From Pseudomonas viridiflava (lineage in GTDB: Bacteria > Pseudomonadota > Gammaproteobacteria > Pseudomonadales > Pseudomonadaceae): DNA of 64,000 nucleotides. Location: NCBI RefSeq assembly GCF_900585905.1, contig NZ_UTVH01000116.1:62001-126000 (forward strand). The letters are read 5' to 3'. The position numbers were made by a program, and so were the translations under genes. The notes under the pieces are model-generated. The model made no database searches, was not told the DNA's origin, and worked only from the letters and a program-made list of their open reading frames with translations. Position 1 is the stretch's first letter. Each line of letters begins with the position of its first letter. Positions 33,550-42,642 of the stretch are shown here, piece by piece.

Positions 33550-34014
33550 ATGCACTGTCCCTTCTGCGGTGCCAACGACACCAAAGTCATCGATTCGCGA
33601 TTGGTCGCCGAAGGCGAGCAAGTGCGCAGGCGTCGCGAATGCCTGGCGTGCGGTGAGCGTTTCACCACCTTCGAAACCGCCGAGCTGGTGTTGCCGCGCC
33701 TGATCAAGCAGGACGGCAGCCGTCAGCCCTTCGATGAAGAAAAGCTGCGCGCCGGTATGCAGCGTGCGCTGGAAAAGCGCCCGGTGAGCGTCGAACGCCT
33801 GGAAGCGGCGCTGGCGCACATCAAGCACACGTTGCGTGCGACCGGTGAGCGTGAGGTCAAATCCCTGGTGGTTGGCAATCTGGTCATGGGCGAGCTGCAG
33901 AAACTCGACGAAGTGGCCTACATCCGCTTTGCTTCTGTTTACAGGCGCTTTCAGGACCTCAACGAGTTTCGTGAGGAAATCGATCGCCTGGCTCGCGAGC
34001 CCGCCAAAGAGTGA
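33550..34014 (+). CDS. nrdR: Transcriptional repressor NrdR
   Basis: 154 residues, the usual NrdR length. Zinc ribbon Cys3-x2-Cys6 and Cys31-x2-Cys34, then an ATP-cone domain (~49-139; VLPRLIKQDGSRQPFDEEKL). NrdR represses ribonucleotide reductase genes when dATP is abundant. ATG 33550 is chosen because the zinc ribbon begins there. It opens the nrdR-ribD-ribE-ribBA-ribH-nusB cluster and overlaps ribD (GTGA). Confidence 0.97.
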   Translation: MHCPFCGANDTKVIDSRLVAEGEQVRRRRECLACGERFTTFETAELVLPRLIKQDGSRQPFDEEKLRAGMQRALEKRPVSVERLEAALAHIKHTLRATGEREVKSLVVGNLVMGELQKLDEVAYIRFASVYRRFQDLNEFREEIDRLAREPAKE

Positions 34015-35156
34015 ATGTTGCGTTGACTGAGCAGACTGCGCTGGACACCCATTACATGGCGCGCGCGCTTGAGCTGGCGCGCAACGGCCTGTATTCAACC
34101 CACCCCAATCCCCGCGTCGGTTGCGTCATCGTGCGTGACGGGCAAATCGTTGGCGAAGGCTGGCATGCGCGTGCAGGCGAGCCTCACGCCGAAGTCCATG
34201 CACTGCGCCATGCCGGCGACAAGGCCCGCGGCGCCACCGCGTATGTCACGCTTGAGCCCTGCAGCCACCATGGTCGCACCCCACCCTGTGCCGATGCGCT
34301 GGTCAACGCCGGTGTCACGCGGGTGGTTGCGGCGATGCAGGACCCCAACCCGGAAGTTGCCGGGCGTGGCCTGCTGCGCCTGATGAATACGGGTATCGCG
34401 GTGCAGTGCGGCGTGCTGGAAGACGAAGCCCGGGCGCTGAATAAAGGCTTTATCAAGCGCATGATGCATGGCCTGCCTTACGTGCGGGTCAAGATGGCCA
34501 TGAGTCTGGACGGGCGCACCGCCATGGCCAGCGGTGAAAGCCAGTGGATCACCGGCCCGGCGGCGCGTTCTGCGGTGCAGCGCCTGCGGGCTGAGTCGAG
34601 CGTGGTGCTGACCGGCGCCGATACCGTGCTGGCCGACAACGCGCGGCTGACCGTGCGCCCTGACGAACTGGGCCTGAACGCTGAACTGACTGCGCTGGCG
34701 ATGACCCGTCCGCCATTGCGCGTACTGATAGACGGTCGCCTGCGGGTGCCGCTCAGTGCGCCGTTCTTCCAGGCTGGCCACGCGCTGGTGGTGACCTGCG
34801 CCGCTGCGTCGGCACGCGAGCGTTATCAGGATGAAGGCCATGACCTGTTGGCGCTGGCAGGCAGCGATGCTCACGTCGACTTGCGCACATTGCTCGTCGA
34901 GTTGGCGGGCCGTGGCGTCAACGACCTGTTGATCGAAGCCGGGCCGCGTCTGGCGGGGGCGTTTACGCGTCTGGGCCTGGTGGATGAATTCCAGATTTTC
35001 ATCGCAGGCAAGTTTCTCGGCTCTTCGGCCCGCCCGCTGCTGGACCTGCCGCTGGCGCAGATGAGCGAGGCACTGGAGCTGAACATCACGCAAATGCGCG
35101 CGGTCGGAGATGACTGGCGAGTCATCGCAATACCTAAGCCCGCGCCCGGCGTATAA
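34011..35156 (+). CDS. ribD: Bifunctional riboflavin deaminase/reductase RibD
   Basis: 381 residues: deaminase domain (1-~150) with zinc motif His59-Ala-Glu61 and Cys84/Cys93 in PCSHHGRTPPC, then a reductase domain (~155-375) with VKMAMSLDGRTAM and EAGPRLAGAF. It carries out the second and third steps of riboflavin synthesis. GTG at 34011 overlaps the nrdR stop; an ATG at 34056 (MARALELARN) is an alternative, shorter start. Confidence 0.97.
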   Translation: MNVALTEQTALDTHYMARALELARNGLYSTHPNPRVGCVIVRDGQIVGEGWHARAGEPHAEVHALRHAGDKARGATAYVTLEPCSHHGRTPPCADALVNAGVTRVVAAMQDPNPEVAGRGLLRLMNTGIAVQCGVLEDEARALNKGFIKRMMHGLPYVRVKMAMSLDGRTAMASGESQWITGPAARSAVQRLRAESSVVLTGADTVLADNARLTVRPDELGLNAELTALAMTRPPLRVLIDGRLRVPLSAPFFQAGHALVVTCAAASARERYQDEGHDLLALAGSDAHVDLRTLLVELAGRGVNDLLIEAGPRLAGAFTRLGLVDEFQIFIAGKFLGSSARPLLDLPLAQMSEALELNITQMRAVGDDWRVIAIPKPAPGV

Positions 35157-35203
35157 TTTCGGCCTTTCGCTTAGCGAGCTGGCTCTGTTCTCCTGGAGGA
35201 CCC

Positions 35204-35875
35204 ATGTTTACCGGCATTATCGAATCCATCGGCAGCATCCGCGCCATCACCCCAAAAGGCGGCGACGTCCGCGTTTATGTGGAAACCGGCAAACTCGACC
35301 TGAGTGACGTCAAACTGGGCGACAGCATTGCAGTCAACGGCGTCTGCCTGACCGCTGTGGAACTGCCTGGTGATGGTTTCTGGGCCGATGTCAGCCGCGA
35401 AACACTGACCGTCACCGCGTTCGTCGACCTCAAGACCGGCAGCCCGGTCAACCTGGAAAAGGCATTGACGCCGACCACGCGCCTGGGTGGCCACCTGGTC
35501 AGCGGCCATGTCGATGGCGTGGGCGAAATCGTCTCTCGCGAAGAGAACGCCCGTGCTATCCAGTTCAAGGTGCGCGCGCCTCGTGAGCTGGCCAAATACA
35601 TTTCCCACAAGGGTTCGATCACGATCGACGGCACCAGCCTTACCGTGAACGCCGTTGACGGTGCCGAGTTCGAGTTGACCATCGTCCCGCACACCCTGGC
35701 CGAAACCATCATGGCCGAGTATCGAGTGGGGCGTAAGGTCAACCTTGAAGTGGATCTGCTGGCGCGTTATCTGGAGCGTTTGCTGATGGGCGACAAGGCC
35801 GCCGAGTCCTCGAAAGGGCAGGCTGGCAGCATCAGCGAAAGTTTTCTGGCCGCCAATGGCTACCTCAAATCCTGA
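35204..35875 (+). CDS. ribE: Riboflavin synthase alpha chain
   Basis: 223 residues with the characteristic start MFTGIIESIGSI and two lumazine-binding repeats (~1-97 and ~98-200), each with the SLTV/CLTAVE-type signature (GDSIAVNGVCLTAVEL and SITIDGTSLTVNAV). It catalyses dismutation of two lumazines to riboflavin. Called ribC in some annotations. RBS GGAGG 8 bp before the ATG. Confidence 0.97.
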   Translation: MFTGIIESIGSIRAITPKGGDVRVYVETGKLDLSDVKLGDSIAVNGVCLTAVELPGDGFWADVSRETLTVTAFVDLKTGSPVNLEKALTPTTRLGGHLVSGHVDGVGEIVSREENARAIQFKVRAPRELAKYISHKGSITIDGTSLTVNAVDGAEFELTIVPHTLAETIMAEYRVGRKVNLEVDLLARYLERLLMGDKAAESSKGQAGSISESFLAANGYLKS

Positions 35876-35892
35876 ATTGAAGGGGGTGCCGC

Positions 35893-36984
35893 GTGGCGCT
35901 CAACACGATTGAAGAGCTGGTCGAAGACATTCGCCAGGGCAAGATGGTCATCCTCATGGATGACGAGGACCGCGAGAACGAAGGCGACCTGATCATGGCC
36001 GCCGAATGCGTCAAGGCCGAGCACATCAACTTCATGGCCCGCTATGCCCGCGGCCTGATCTGCATGCCGATGACCCGCGAGCGCTGCGAGACCCTCAAGC
36101 TGCCGCTGATGGCGCCGCGCAATGGCTCGGGTTTTGGCACCAAGTTCACGGTGTCCATTGAAGCTGCCATCGGTGTGACCACCGGCATTTCCGCCGCCGA
36201 CCGCGCCCGCACAGTGCAAGCTGCAGCGGCGAAGGACGCCAAAGCCGAAGACATCGTCAGCCCTGGGCATATCTTTCCGTTGATGGCTCAGGCGGGCGGT
36301 ACGCTTGCTCGTGCTGGCCACACCGAAGCGGCCTGTGATCTGGCGCGCATGGCCGGTTTCGAGGCCAGTGGCGTGATCTGTGAAGTGATGAACGACGACG
36401 GCACCATGTCTCGTCGCGCGGAATTAGAGGCTTTTGCTGCCGAACACAGCATCAAGATCGGCACGATTGCCGACCTGATCCACTACCGGATGATCCACGA
36501 ACGTACCGTTCAGCGGATTGCCGAGCAGCCGATGGACAGCGAACTGGGCCAGTTCAACCTGGTGACCTATCGTGATTCGGTAGAGGGTGACGTACATCTG
36601 GCGCTGACCCTGGGCAACATCTGCGCTGAAGAACCGACGCTGGTGCGGGTGCACAATATGGACCCGCTGCGTGACCTGCTGATGGTTCGTCAGCCCGGTC
36701 GCTGGAGCTTGCGCGCCGCCATGGCTGCGGTATCTGCGGCGGGCAGCGGCGTGGTGCTGTTGCTCGGCCACCCGCTGGATGGCGACACGCTGCTGGCGCA
36801 TATTCGCGAAACATCCGGCCAGCAGCCGATCAAGATGCCGACCACTTACAGCACCGTCGGCGCCGGTTCGCAGATCCTGCGTGATCTGGGTGTGCGCAAA
36901 ATGCGCCTGATGAGCGCGCCCATGAAGTTCAATGCGATATCCGGTTTCGATCTGGAAGTTGTAGAATACGTGCCCTCCGAATAA
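35893..36984 (+). CDS. ribBA: RibBA-type DHBP synthase with a degenerate GTP cyclohydrolase II domain
   Basis: 363 residues from GTG 35893 (RBS GAAGGGGG). The N-terminal ~200 residues are 3,4-dihydroxy-2-butanone 4-phosphate synthase with DDEDRENEGDL, GHIFPL and HTEAACDLA. The C-terminal ~155 residues have the cyclohydrolase II fold but lack the zinc-binding Cys triad: the aligned stretch reads VRVHNMDPLRDLLMV where RibA has SECLTGD...CDC. Cyclohydrolase activity is therefore probably lost, and the separate ribA at 40034 supplies it. Confidence 0.95.
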   Translation: MALNTIEELVEDIRQGKMVILMDDEDRENEGDLIMAAECVKAEHINFMARYARGLICMPMTRERCETLKLPLMAPRNGSGFGTKFTVSIEAAIGVTTGISAADRARTVQAAAAKDAKAEDIVSPGHIFPLMAQAGGTLARAGHTEAACDLARMAGFEASGVICEVMNDDGTMSRRAELEAFAAEHSIKIGTIADLIHYRMIHERTVQRIAEQPMDSELGQFNLVTYRDSVEGDVHLALTLGNICAEEPTLVRVHNMDPLRDLLMVRQPGRWSLRAAMAAVSAAGSGVVLLLGHPLDGDTLLAHIRETSGQQPIKMPTTYSTVGAGSQILRDLGVRKMRLMSAPMKFNAISGFDLEVVEYVPSE

Positions 36985-37098
36985 AGACGGGCGGATGATG
37001 CGCTTCGTGGCGCGTCACTGCACCGATCCGGTTCGTGGCCTAATATCCCTAAAGCGCGCCTCAAGGCGTGCTTGCTCTTTAATACGAGACTTACACGA

Positions 37099-37575
37099 AT
37101 GACCCTGAAGACCATCGAAGGTACCTTCGTCGCTCCCCAAGGCCGCTACGCTCTGGTAGTTGGCCGTTTCAACAGCTTCGTCGTGGAAAGTCTGGTGAGC
37201 GGCGCTGTTGATGCACTGGTGCGCCACGGTGTGCCGCAAAGCGACATCACCATCATCCGTGCGCCGGGTGCCTTCGAAATTCCGCTGGTGGTGCAGAAGG
37301 TTGCCCAACGCAGCGAATACGCCGCTATCGTCGCCCTCGGCGCGGTCATCCGCGGCGGCACCCCGCACTTCGAGTATGTGGCTGGCGAGTGTGTCAAAGG
37401 TCTGTCCCAGGTTTCCATGGAGTTCGGTGTGCCGGTTGCATTCGGCGTGCTGACCGTTGACACCATCGAGCAGGCCATCGAGCGTTCCGGCACCAAGGCT
37501 GGCAACAAAGGCGCTGAAGCTGCGCTGTCCGCCCTTGAAATGGTAAGTCTGCTGGCGCAGCTGGAGGCCAAGTGA
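37099..37575 (+). CDS. ribH: Lumazine synthase RibH
   Basis: 158 residues; catalytic His90 in RGGTPHFEYVAGE, plus VVGRFNSFVVESLV and VPVAFGVLTVDT. It condenses DHBP with the pyrimidine to form lumazine. ATG 37099 gives the family N-terminus; the upstream extension lies in a 114-bp spacer after ribBA. Overlaps nusB as GTGA. Confidence 0.97.
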   Translation: MTLKTIEGTFVAPQGRYALVVGRFNSFVVESLVSGAVDALVRHGVPQSDITIIRAPGAFEIPLVVQKVAQRSEYAAIVALGAVIRGGTPHFEYVAGECVKGLSQVSMEFGVPVAFGVLTVDTIEQAIERSGTKAGNKGAEAALSALEMVSLLAQLEAK

Positions 37576-38072
37576 TTTCTGACGATAGCGATCAGTTCAA
37601 CCCGCGCGACCCCAAGCCTGCAGACGCTGGCAAGCCGTCCAAGAGCGTCAAGCGTCGCGAAGCCCGTCAACTCGCGACCCAGGCGCTTTATCAGTGGCAC
37701 ATGGCGAGTCATCCGCTGAATGAAATCGAGGCGCAATTTCGTGTCGACAACGATTTTTCTGACGTTGACGGTCCGTATTTCAGCGAGTTGCTGCGCGGCG
37801 TGCCGACCTGCAAAGACGAAATCGACGCTGCTCTGACGCCGTGCCTTGATTTGACCCTCGAAGAGCTGGACCCGGTTGAGCTGGCGATCCTGCGTCTGTC
37901 GACCTACGAGTTGCTCAAGCGCATCGACGTGCCGTATCGCGTAGTGATCAACGAAGGCATTGAGCTGGCCAAGGTCTATGGCTCCACTGACGGACACAAA
38001 TTCGTCAATGGCGTACTGGACAAACTGGCGCCGCGCCTGCGTGAAGTTGAAGTGAAGGCTTACAAGCGCTAG
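37572..38072 (+). CDS. nusB: Transcription antitermination factor NusB
   Basis: 166 residues, all-helical NusB domain from about residue 28 (RREARQLATQALYQWHMA) to the end (INEGIELAKVYGSTDGHKFVNGVLDKL). It acts with NusE in rRNA antitermination. GTG start overlapping the ribH stop. The N-terminal ~25 residues are a basic, unstructured extension common in Pseudomonas. Confidence 0.97.
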   Translation: MISDDSDQFNPRDPKPADAGKPSKSVKRREARQLATQALYQWHMASHPLNEIEAQFRVDNDFSDVDGPYFSELLRGVPTCKDEIDAALTPCLDLTLEELDPVELAILRLSTYELLKRIDVPYRVVINEGIELAKVYGSTDGHKFVNGVLDKLAPRLREVEVKAYKR

Positions 38073-38092
38073 AACTTGGGCCGCGCAACATT

Positions 38093-38181
38093 CTGTAGGA
38101 GCGAACTTGTTCGCGAAGCAGTGTGTAAGGCGCAGATTATTTGCCTGAATGTACGCTTCGCCAACAAGTTGGCTCCTACAG
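38093..38181. repeat. REP doublet between nusB and thiL
   Basis: CTGTAGGAGCGAACTTGTTC at the left and an inverted copy ending GTTGGCTCCTACAG at the right, about 40 bp apart: a Pseudomonas REP-type hairpin in the 161-bp nusB-thiL gap. Confidence 0.85.
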
Positions 38182-38233
38182 GGGGAATGTGCTCACCCTG
38201 TAGACCGGCTTCAACGCACAATCAGAGATCCCA

Positions 38234-39199
38234 ATGGGCGAGTTTGAGCTGATCCGCAATTACTTCGCCGCAGCGCCGTGTGCGCAGGCGGGCGATGGCG
38301 TTGATCTGGGGATTGGCGACGACTGCGCCTTGTTGTCGCTGCCGTCGGGCCAACAGCTGGCGATCTCTACCGACACGCTGGTCAGCGGGGTGCATGTTCC
38401 CGACGACTGCGATCCTTTCCTGTTGGGCCAGCGCGCGCTGGGTGTTTCGGCCAGCGATCTGGCAGCCATGGGCGCCGAGCCTGTGGCGTTCACCCTGGCG
38501 TTGACGCTTCCTGCCGTATCCGCAGATTGGTTGCAATCCTTCGCCGAGGGTCTCAATCAGATGGCGCAACGCTGCGGCTTGCGCTTGATCGGCGGTGACA
38601 CCACCCGTGGCCCTTTAAGCCTGACGCTGACCGTATTCGGCAAGGTTCCGCGCGGGCAGGCGTTGACCCGAAGCGGCGCGCAGCCTGGCGATGTACTTTG
38701 TGTCGGCGGTGCGCTGGGCGATGCAGCGGGCGCATTGGCGCTTGTGTTGAACCAGCGCACCACTGAGGCGTCTATCGCTCAGGCCTTGCTGGCGCGCTAC
38801 TGGTCGCCGCAGCCTCAGTTTGCCCTCGGCCTGGCGCTGCGCGGCAAGGCCAGCGCGGCGCTGGATATTTCCGACGGCTTGCTGGCGGACTGTGGGCACA
38901 TTGCCCTGGCCTCCAGCGTGCGGTTGGTGATCGAGCAAGATAAGCTGCCTGTTTCCGATCACTTGTTGACCTTTGCAGGGCTTGAGGACGCGCAGCGGGC
39001 AGCGCTGAGCGGGGGGGACGACTACCTGTTGGCATTCACTCTGCCGCCAACCCATTTGCAGACGCTGCTTGATGCGGCCCTGCCCATTCACGTGATCGGT
39101 CGTGTCGAGGCCGGAGAAGGCGTCGCGCTGGTCGACGCCAAAGGTCAAGACGTTGCCGTCCAGGCACGCGGATACCAACATTTTCGGGAGACACCGTGA
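38234..39199 (+). CDS. thiL: Thiamine-monophosphate kinase ThiL
   Basis: 321 residues, PurM-like fold. Motifs: LGIGDDCALL near 28-37, STDTLVSGVHF-like STDTLVSGVHVP, GASDLAAMGA-like VSASDLAAMGAEP, GGDTTRG, and ALDISDGLLADC. It phosphorylates thiamine phosphate to the active cofactor in the cytoplasm. Overlaps pgpA by 4 bp. Confidence 0.97.
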   Translation: MGEFELIRNYFAAAPCAQAGDGVDLGIGDDCALLSLPSGQQLAISTDTLVSGVHVPDDCDPFLLGQRALGVSASDLAAMGAEPVAFTLALTLPAVSADWLQSFAEGLNQMAQRCGLRLIGGDTTRGPLSLTLTVFGKVPRGQALTRSGAQPGDVLCVGGALGDAAGALALVLNQRTTEASIAQALLARYWSPQPQFALGLALRGKASAALDISDGLLADCGHIALASSVRLVIEQDKLPVSDHLLTFAGLEDAQRAALSGGDDYLLAFTLPPTHLQTLLDAALPIHVIGRVEAGEGVALVDAKGQDVAVQARGYQHFRETP

Positions 39200-39705
39200 C
39201 AGATCATCCAAAGCAGGTCCCGGCAGAGTTCGTCCCACCCTCAGTGTGGACCAACCCATGGCATTTTCTGGCCTTCGGCTTCGGTTCTGGCACCCTGCCC
39301 AAGGCGCCGGGCACCTGGGGGTCGATCGTCGCGCTACCGTTCATTCCTCTCTGGCAGATGCTGCCGGACTGGGGCTACTGGCTGATGCTGGGCATCACCA
39401 TGCTGTTTGGCTTCTGGCTGTGCGGCAAAGTGGCTGACGACCTGGGCGTGCATGACCACGAAGGCATTGTCTGGGATGAAATGGTCGGCATGTGGATCAC
39501 CTTGTGGCTGGTGCCTGAAGGCTGGGGCTGGTTGCTGGTGGGTTTCCTGGTCTTCCGCTTCTTTGACATTCTCAAGCCATGGCCGATTCACTGGATTGAT
39601 CGCAAGATGAGTGGCGGCGTCGGCATCATGCTCGACGATGTGCTTGCCGGGGTCTTTGCCTGGGCGGCGATGCAAGGGCTGGTCTGGCTTTGGGCGTGGA
39701 TCTGA
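39196..39705 (+). CDS. pgpA: Phosphatidylglycerophosphatase A
   Basis: 169 residues, GTG start overlapping thiL. PgpA signature: GSGTLPKAPGTWGS near residues 33-46 and HDHEGIVWDEMVGMW around 90-105, then hydrophobic helices. It dephosphorylates phosphatidylglycerophosphate at the inner membrane in phosphatidylglycerol synthesis. Confidence 0.96.
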   Translation: MTDHPKQVPAEFVPPSVWTNPWHFLAFGFGSGTLPKAPGTWGSIVALPFIPLWQMLPDWGYWLMLGITMLFGFWLCGKVADDLGVHDHEGIVWDEMVGMWITLWLVPEGWGWLLVGFLVFRFFDILKPWPIHWIDRKMSGGVGIMLDDVLAGVFAWAAMQGLVWLWAWI

Positions 39706-39718
39706 TCAAATACATATA

Positions 39719-39900
39719 TGTAGGAGCCCGGAGGTTACGACGGCCGCGATGGCGGTGTGTCAGGCAGGTCGCCATTCCTGCCCCGAGTGAATCCTGTAGG
39801 AGCGCACGAGCACCGCGAGGCCGCGATGGCGGTGTGTCAGCCAGAAGGCTATCGCTGCCTCGCGTTGCTCGGTGGAACGCCACCCCGGGAGTTCCTACAG
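39719..39900. repeat. REP-like elements of the GTAGGAGCGCACGAGC family
   Basis: Two related blocks (39719-39790 and 39795-39900) begin TGTAGGAGC and the second ends TTCCTACAG. The second starts with the same GTAGGAGCGCACGAGCACCG found in the perfect 39-bp hairpin at 26.1 kb, but its right arm has diverged. They fill most of the 328-bp pgpA-ribA gap. Confidence 0.75.
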
Positions 39901-40033
39901 GGTCAGCACTTTATAAAGCACTGTTCTAACTTCCCGATGAGTTTGGGCGACAATTCGGCATAAGCGTCCGTGAAGACGTGCTGTTACAATGTCCGCTTTT
40001 CGAACGTCCATTCCTACAGATCAGGAGCACCCG

Positions 40034-40651
40034 GTGCCCGTCGCCTTCGTAGCCGCTTCCAAGCTGCCGACCCCTTTTGCCGAATTCACCATGCATGGCT
40101 TTCTTGAACACGCCACCGGTCGCGAGCACCTGGTGCTGAGCCTGGGTGATGTGTCCGATGGCGCTCCCGTGCTGGGCCGGGTGCACTCCGAATGCCTGAC
40201 CGGTGATGCGCTATTCAGCCAGCGCTGTGATTGCGGTTCGCAGCTGGAGGCAGCATTGCGCGCGATTGCGTCTGAAGGCCGTGGCGTGCTGCTTTATCTG
40301 CGTCAGGAAGGTCGCGGTATTGGTCTGCTCAACAAGGTGCGCGCTTACGCGCTGCAAGATGGCGGTGCAGACACTGTTGAGGCCAATGAGCGTCTGGGGT
40401 TTGCCGCCGATCAGCGCGATTACGCCATCTGCCTGCCAATGTTGCAGCATCTGGGTGTGCAGTCCCTGCGCCTGATGACCAACAACCCGCGCAAGGTGAA
40501 AGCCCTCACCGACATGGGCATCACCGTCGCCGAGCGCGTGCCGCTGCACACCGGCCACAACCCGCACAACAAACTCTATCTGGCGACCAAGGCTGGCAAG
40601 CTCGGCCACATGATGGGCAACGAACACCAGGGCGAAACCGACCGCGCGTGA
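40034..40651 (+). CDS. ribA: GTP cyclohydrolase II RibA
   Basis: 205 residues with the intact zinc triad Cys54, Cys65, Cys67 (HSECLTGD and QRCDCGSQL) and the catalytic GRGIGLLNKVRAYALQ stretch. It makes the first committed step of riboflavin synthesis. GTG at 40034 behind AGGAGC. It complements the degenerate cyclohydrolase domain of RibBA. Confidence 0.97.
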   Translation: MPVAFVAASKLPTPFAEFTMHGFLEHATGREHLVLSLGDVSDGAPVLGRVHSECLTGDALFSQRCDCGSQLEAALRAIASEGRGVLLYLRQEGRGIGLLNKVRAYALQDGGADTVEANERLGFAADQRDYAICLPMLQHLGVQSLRLMTNNPRKVKALTDMGITVAERVPLHTGHNPHNKLYLATKAGKLGHMMGNEHQGETDRA

Positions 40652-40902
40652 GCTGCAACGACACCCGACGCCGCTTGGCCCTCGCGTGGTAGTGGATTTG
40701 TTTGTCGATTTGTCGTGAAGGTGATTCAGGGCTTTAGTGGGTGCTCTTTAACGCGAGGCTGATGCCTGAATTGTAGTCCCGCTGCTTTGCACCAGTTGCT
40801 TAAATACCCTGAAGATTGAGCGAGCCAAAGCGCAAGGGCTTTCAAAAAAAGCTTTGGCTCAGGGCTGTAATTTGGAAAGGACAGGGCGATTATGACGAAG
40901 AC

Positions 40903-41595
40903 CTATCCTTGGGGGTCATAAGTCAGAGCGTGATTCTCTATGCAGGCATCCATGGTGGCGAGCGATTCCCAGGCGGCCTGTTGCTCGGCGATGAATGTCT
41001 CAAGCTCTTCGGAAAGCGAACAGATTTGTCTGTGGTTTTTGAATGCCCAGTCGATTGCGTCCTGATTGTTTGAAATTGCGATCAGTTCTTTGAGGGCCTT
41101 AATTTGATTCACTTCGGGGCCACGCAATATGTCGCAGGTTATGAAATAGGTTTCGATTATTTTATAGGGCTGCTGATAAAGGCCGACAAGCCGTTCCTGG
41201 TACCGGTGATTAATACCTGTATTGGTAATCGCTTTATGTAGTTGCTTGCCTCGCGCACTGCTTTTTTTTACGAGCTTGGCCATGGTTTTGTAATCTTGGG
41301 AAGCAATGGCCTCGTTGAGATTGGTATTTCGAATGGTTTGCCGCGTTATCAGCGTGTAGAGCTTTTTGTCGACGCTTTGGGCGGAATCTTTCTTCAGGTT
41401 GATACGGATTCGGCGCAGTAGCGAGTTGCCGATGCTGAAACAGTTTTTTTGCGTTAATCCAGTCTTCAGCGTTGAGGGGCGATTGGCACTCTGGGCCAGG
41501 CTAAGTGCCAGCCGCGATAAACGGGGGGGGTTGATGGGGGGAGGCATTACGCTTCGCACGATGCGGGGCAAGTTGGAAGTGACGGCAATTGGCAT
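40903..41595 (-). CDS. Accessory protein, effector-like, family not recognised
   Basis: 230 residues. The N-terminus (MPIAVTSNLPRIVRSVMPPP) is Pro/Ser/Arg-rich without a signal peptide or acidic residues, as in type III substrates; the rest is a helical, Lys/Asn/Ile-rich domain (MAKLVKKSSARGKQLHKAI, YKIIETYFITCDILRG). Base composition is clearly more A+T-rich than the surrounding rib and dxs genes, a sign of transfer. No hrp box is seen upstream. It lies 83 bp after the next gene in the same direction, with a hairpin between them. Function unknown. Confidence 0.65.
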   Translation of the reverse strand: MPIAVTSNLPRIVRSVMPPPINPPRLSRLALSLAQSANRPSTLKTGLTQKNCFSIGNSLLRRIRINLKKDSAQSVDKKLYTLITRQTIRNTNLNEAIASQDYKTMAKLVKKSSARGKQLHKAITNTGINHRYQERLVGLYQQPYKIIETYFITCDILRGPEVNQIKALKELIAISNNQDAIDWAFKNHRQICSLSEELETFIAEQQAAWESLATMDACIENHALTYDPQG

Positions 41596-41644
41596 CTGTG
41601 GCTCTCTTTTAGTTATGTCCAGGCTCTTTCAGCGTGAGGGCAAA

Positions 41645-41669
41645 CCTGCGACGTTGTAATCGTCGCAGG
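41645..41669 (-). terminator. Hairpin after the 41679 gene
   Basis: CCTGCGACG (41645-41653) and CGTCGCAGG (41661-41669) form a perfect 9-bp stem with a 7-nt loop; on the minus strand it is followed by TTTG. A likely Rho-independent terminator or attenuator between the two accessory genes. Confidence 0.65.
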
Positions 41670-41678
41670 CCGGGTTAT

Positions 41679-42548
41679 TCATGCGTTTTTGATGGACTCA
41701 AGTGACTTGTTGACGGCAAGATTCTTCAGGGTGTAGGTAAATTGATCTGTGCCCTCAGGTAGGGCGCGGTTGAGCATTTGCGTCAGCTGCTGTTTTTTCT
41801 CACTTAGGCTGAAGAATTGTGAATTTTCATAGATTTTTGCTAGATTTCGGGTCTCAAAATAACAATCAATAGCGCGCTTCGTGAGAGGGTGCTCCTCGGG
41901 CAGTTGACCTAGCTGGAAGACGCGCCCGCTTTCGATTAGATTAAGCACTTTCTTTCGCAGCGACTCCATTTCTAGAGAGTCGATAACTGAGATAGGTGCC
42001 ATGTTCGATATGTACAAATCCGTGCCCACTTGACCTGGCTGGAAGGTACTCCCGTTTTCGATTAGATAAGATATTTTACTGTGCAGGCACTCTATTGCTA
42101 TAGACCCAATAGCTGGGTTAAGTAGCATGTTCGCTGGGAACAATGACCGCTCATGGCGATTTGATGGTGATGCATCAGCAGTGCTGACGCCGCTAAAGCG
42201 CTCTGGATCACTGTGACTTCTTTCGAGAGGTGTGGGCGCTTTGTGGCGTTGTTCTGCTGCCTTATATGGGTCGTCCAGAGTCGGCCTCTCGTAGCCGGGG
42301 CGGCCAGTTGAGGGCACGGCGAGGTCGCTCTCGGACTTGGCTACGCTTATGCTTGAACCCGACAAAGGGTGGCCGGAGTTTGGGCTGCCCCATAGAAAGC
42401 TCTTTAGCGGGGGCAATGTTGAGTTCAGGCTGGCGCTGGTGTTACCTGTGGTGTTGACTGTTTTAGCGAGTGCAGATGTTTGCGCAGGGGTAGGTGCGTC
42501 GGCCCTGGTTTGGTGGGAAGTGAGGGCGGGGTTTATTGTGCCAATCAT
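41679..42548 (-). CDS. Candidate secreted effector-like protein with an internal repeat
   Basis: 289 residues from ATG 42548 behind AAAGGT; the open extension to 42755 crosses the dxs terminator and is rejected. The first ~120 residues are Ser/Thr/Pro/Asn-rich and disordered-looking (MIGTINPALTSHQTRADAPT), as in type III effectors. The C-terminal half is helical and has two related segments, LHSKISYLIENGSTFQPGQV and LRKKVLNLIESGRVFQLGQL (about residues 165-225). A+T-rich relative to flanks. No hrp box found, so if it is an effector it must be expressed otherwise. Inserted between ribA and dxs. Confidence 0.65.
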   Translation of the reverse strand: MIGTINPALTSHQTRADAPTPAQTSALAKTVNTTGNTSASLNSTLPPLKSFLWGSPNSGHPLSGSSISVAKSESDLAVPSTGRPGYERPTLDDPYKAAEQRHKAPTPLERSHSDPERFSGVSTADASPSNRHERSLFPANMLLNPAIGSIAIECLHSKISYLIENGSTFQPGQVGTDLYISNMAPISVIDSLEMESLRKKVLNLIESGRVFQLGQLPEEHPLTKRAIDCYFETRNLAKIYENSQFFSLSEKKQQLTQMLNRALPEGTDQFTYTLKNLAVNKSLESIKNA

Positions 42549-42642
42549 GGTCTTTACCTTTAAATGAAATGCCCACAAGACTGACGCGAGAGAAGCGCGG
42601 CAGCTTTCAAAAAAGGCTCTGGATGGGGCCCGATCTTCAGGC

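Noticed and set aside
36985..37098. FMN riboswitch in the rib cluster
   Set aside because: The ribBA-ribH spacer is too short and lacks the conserved RFN elements; no other spacer in the cluster fits.
42549..42642. hrp box upstream of the 41679-42548 gene
   Set aside because: No GGAACC/T with a spaced CCAC was found on the minus strand in this interval.
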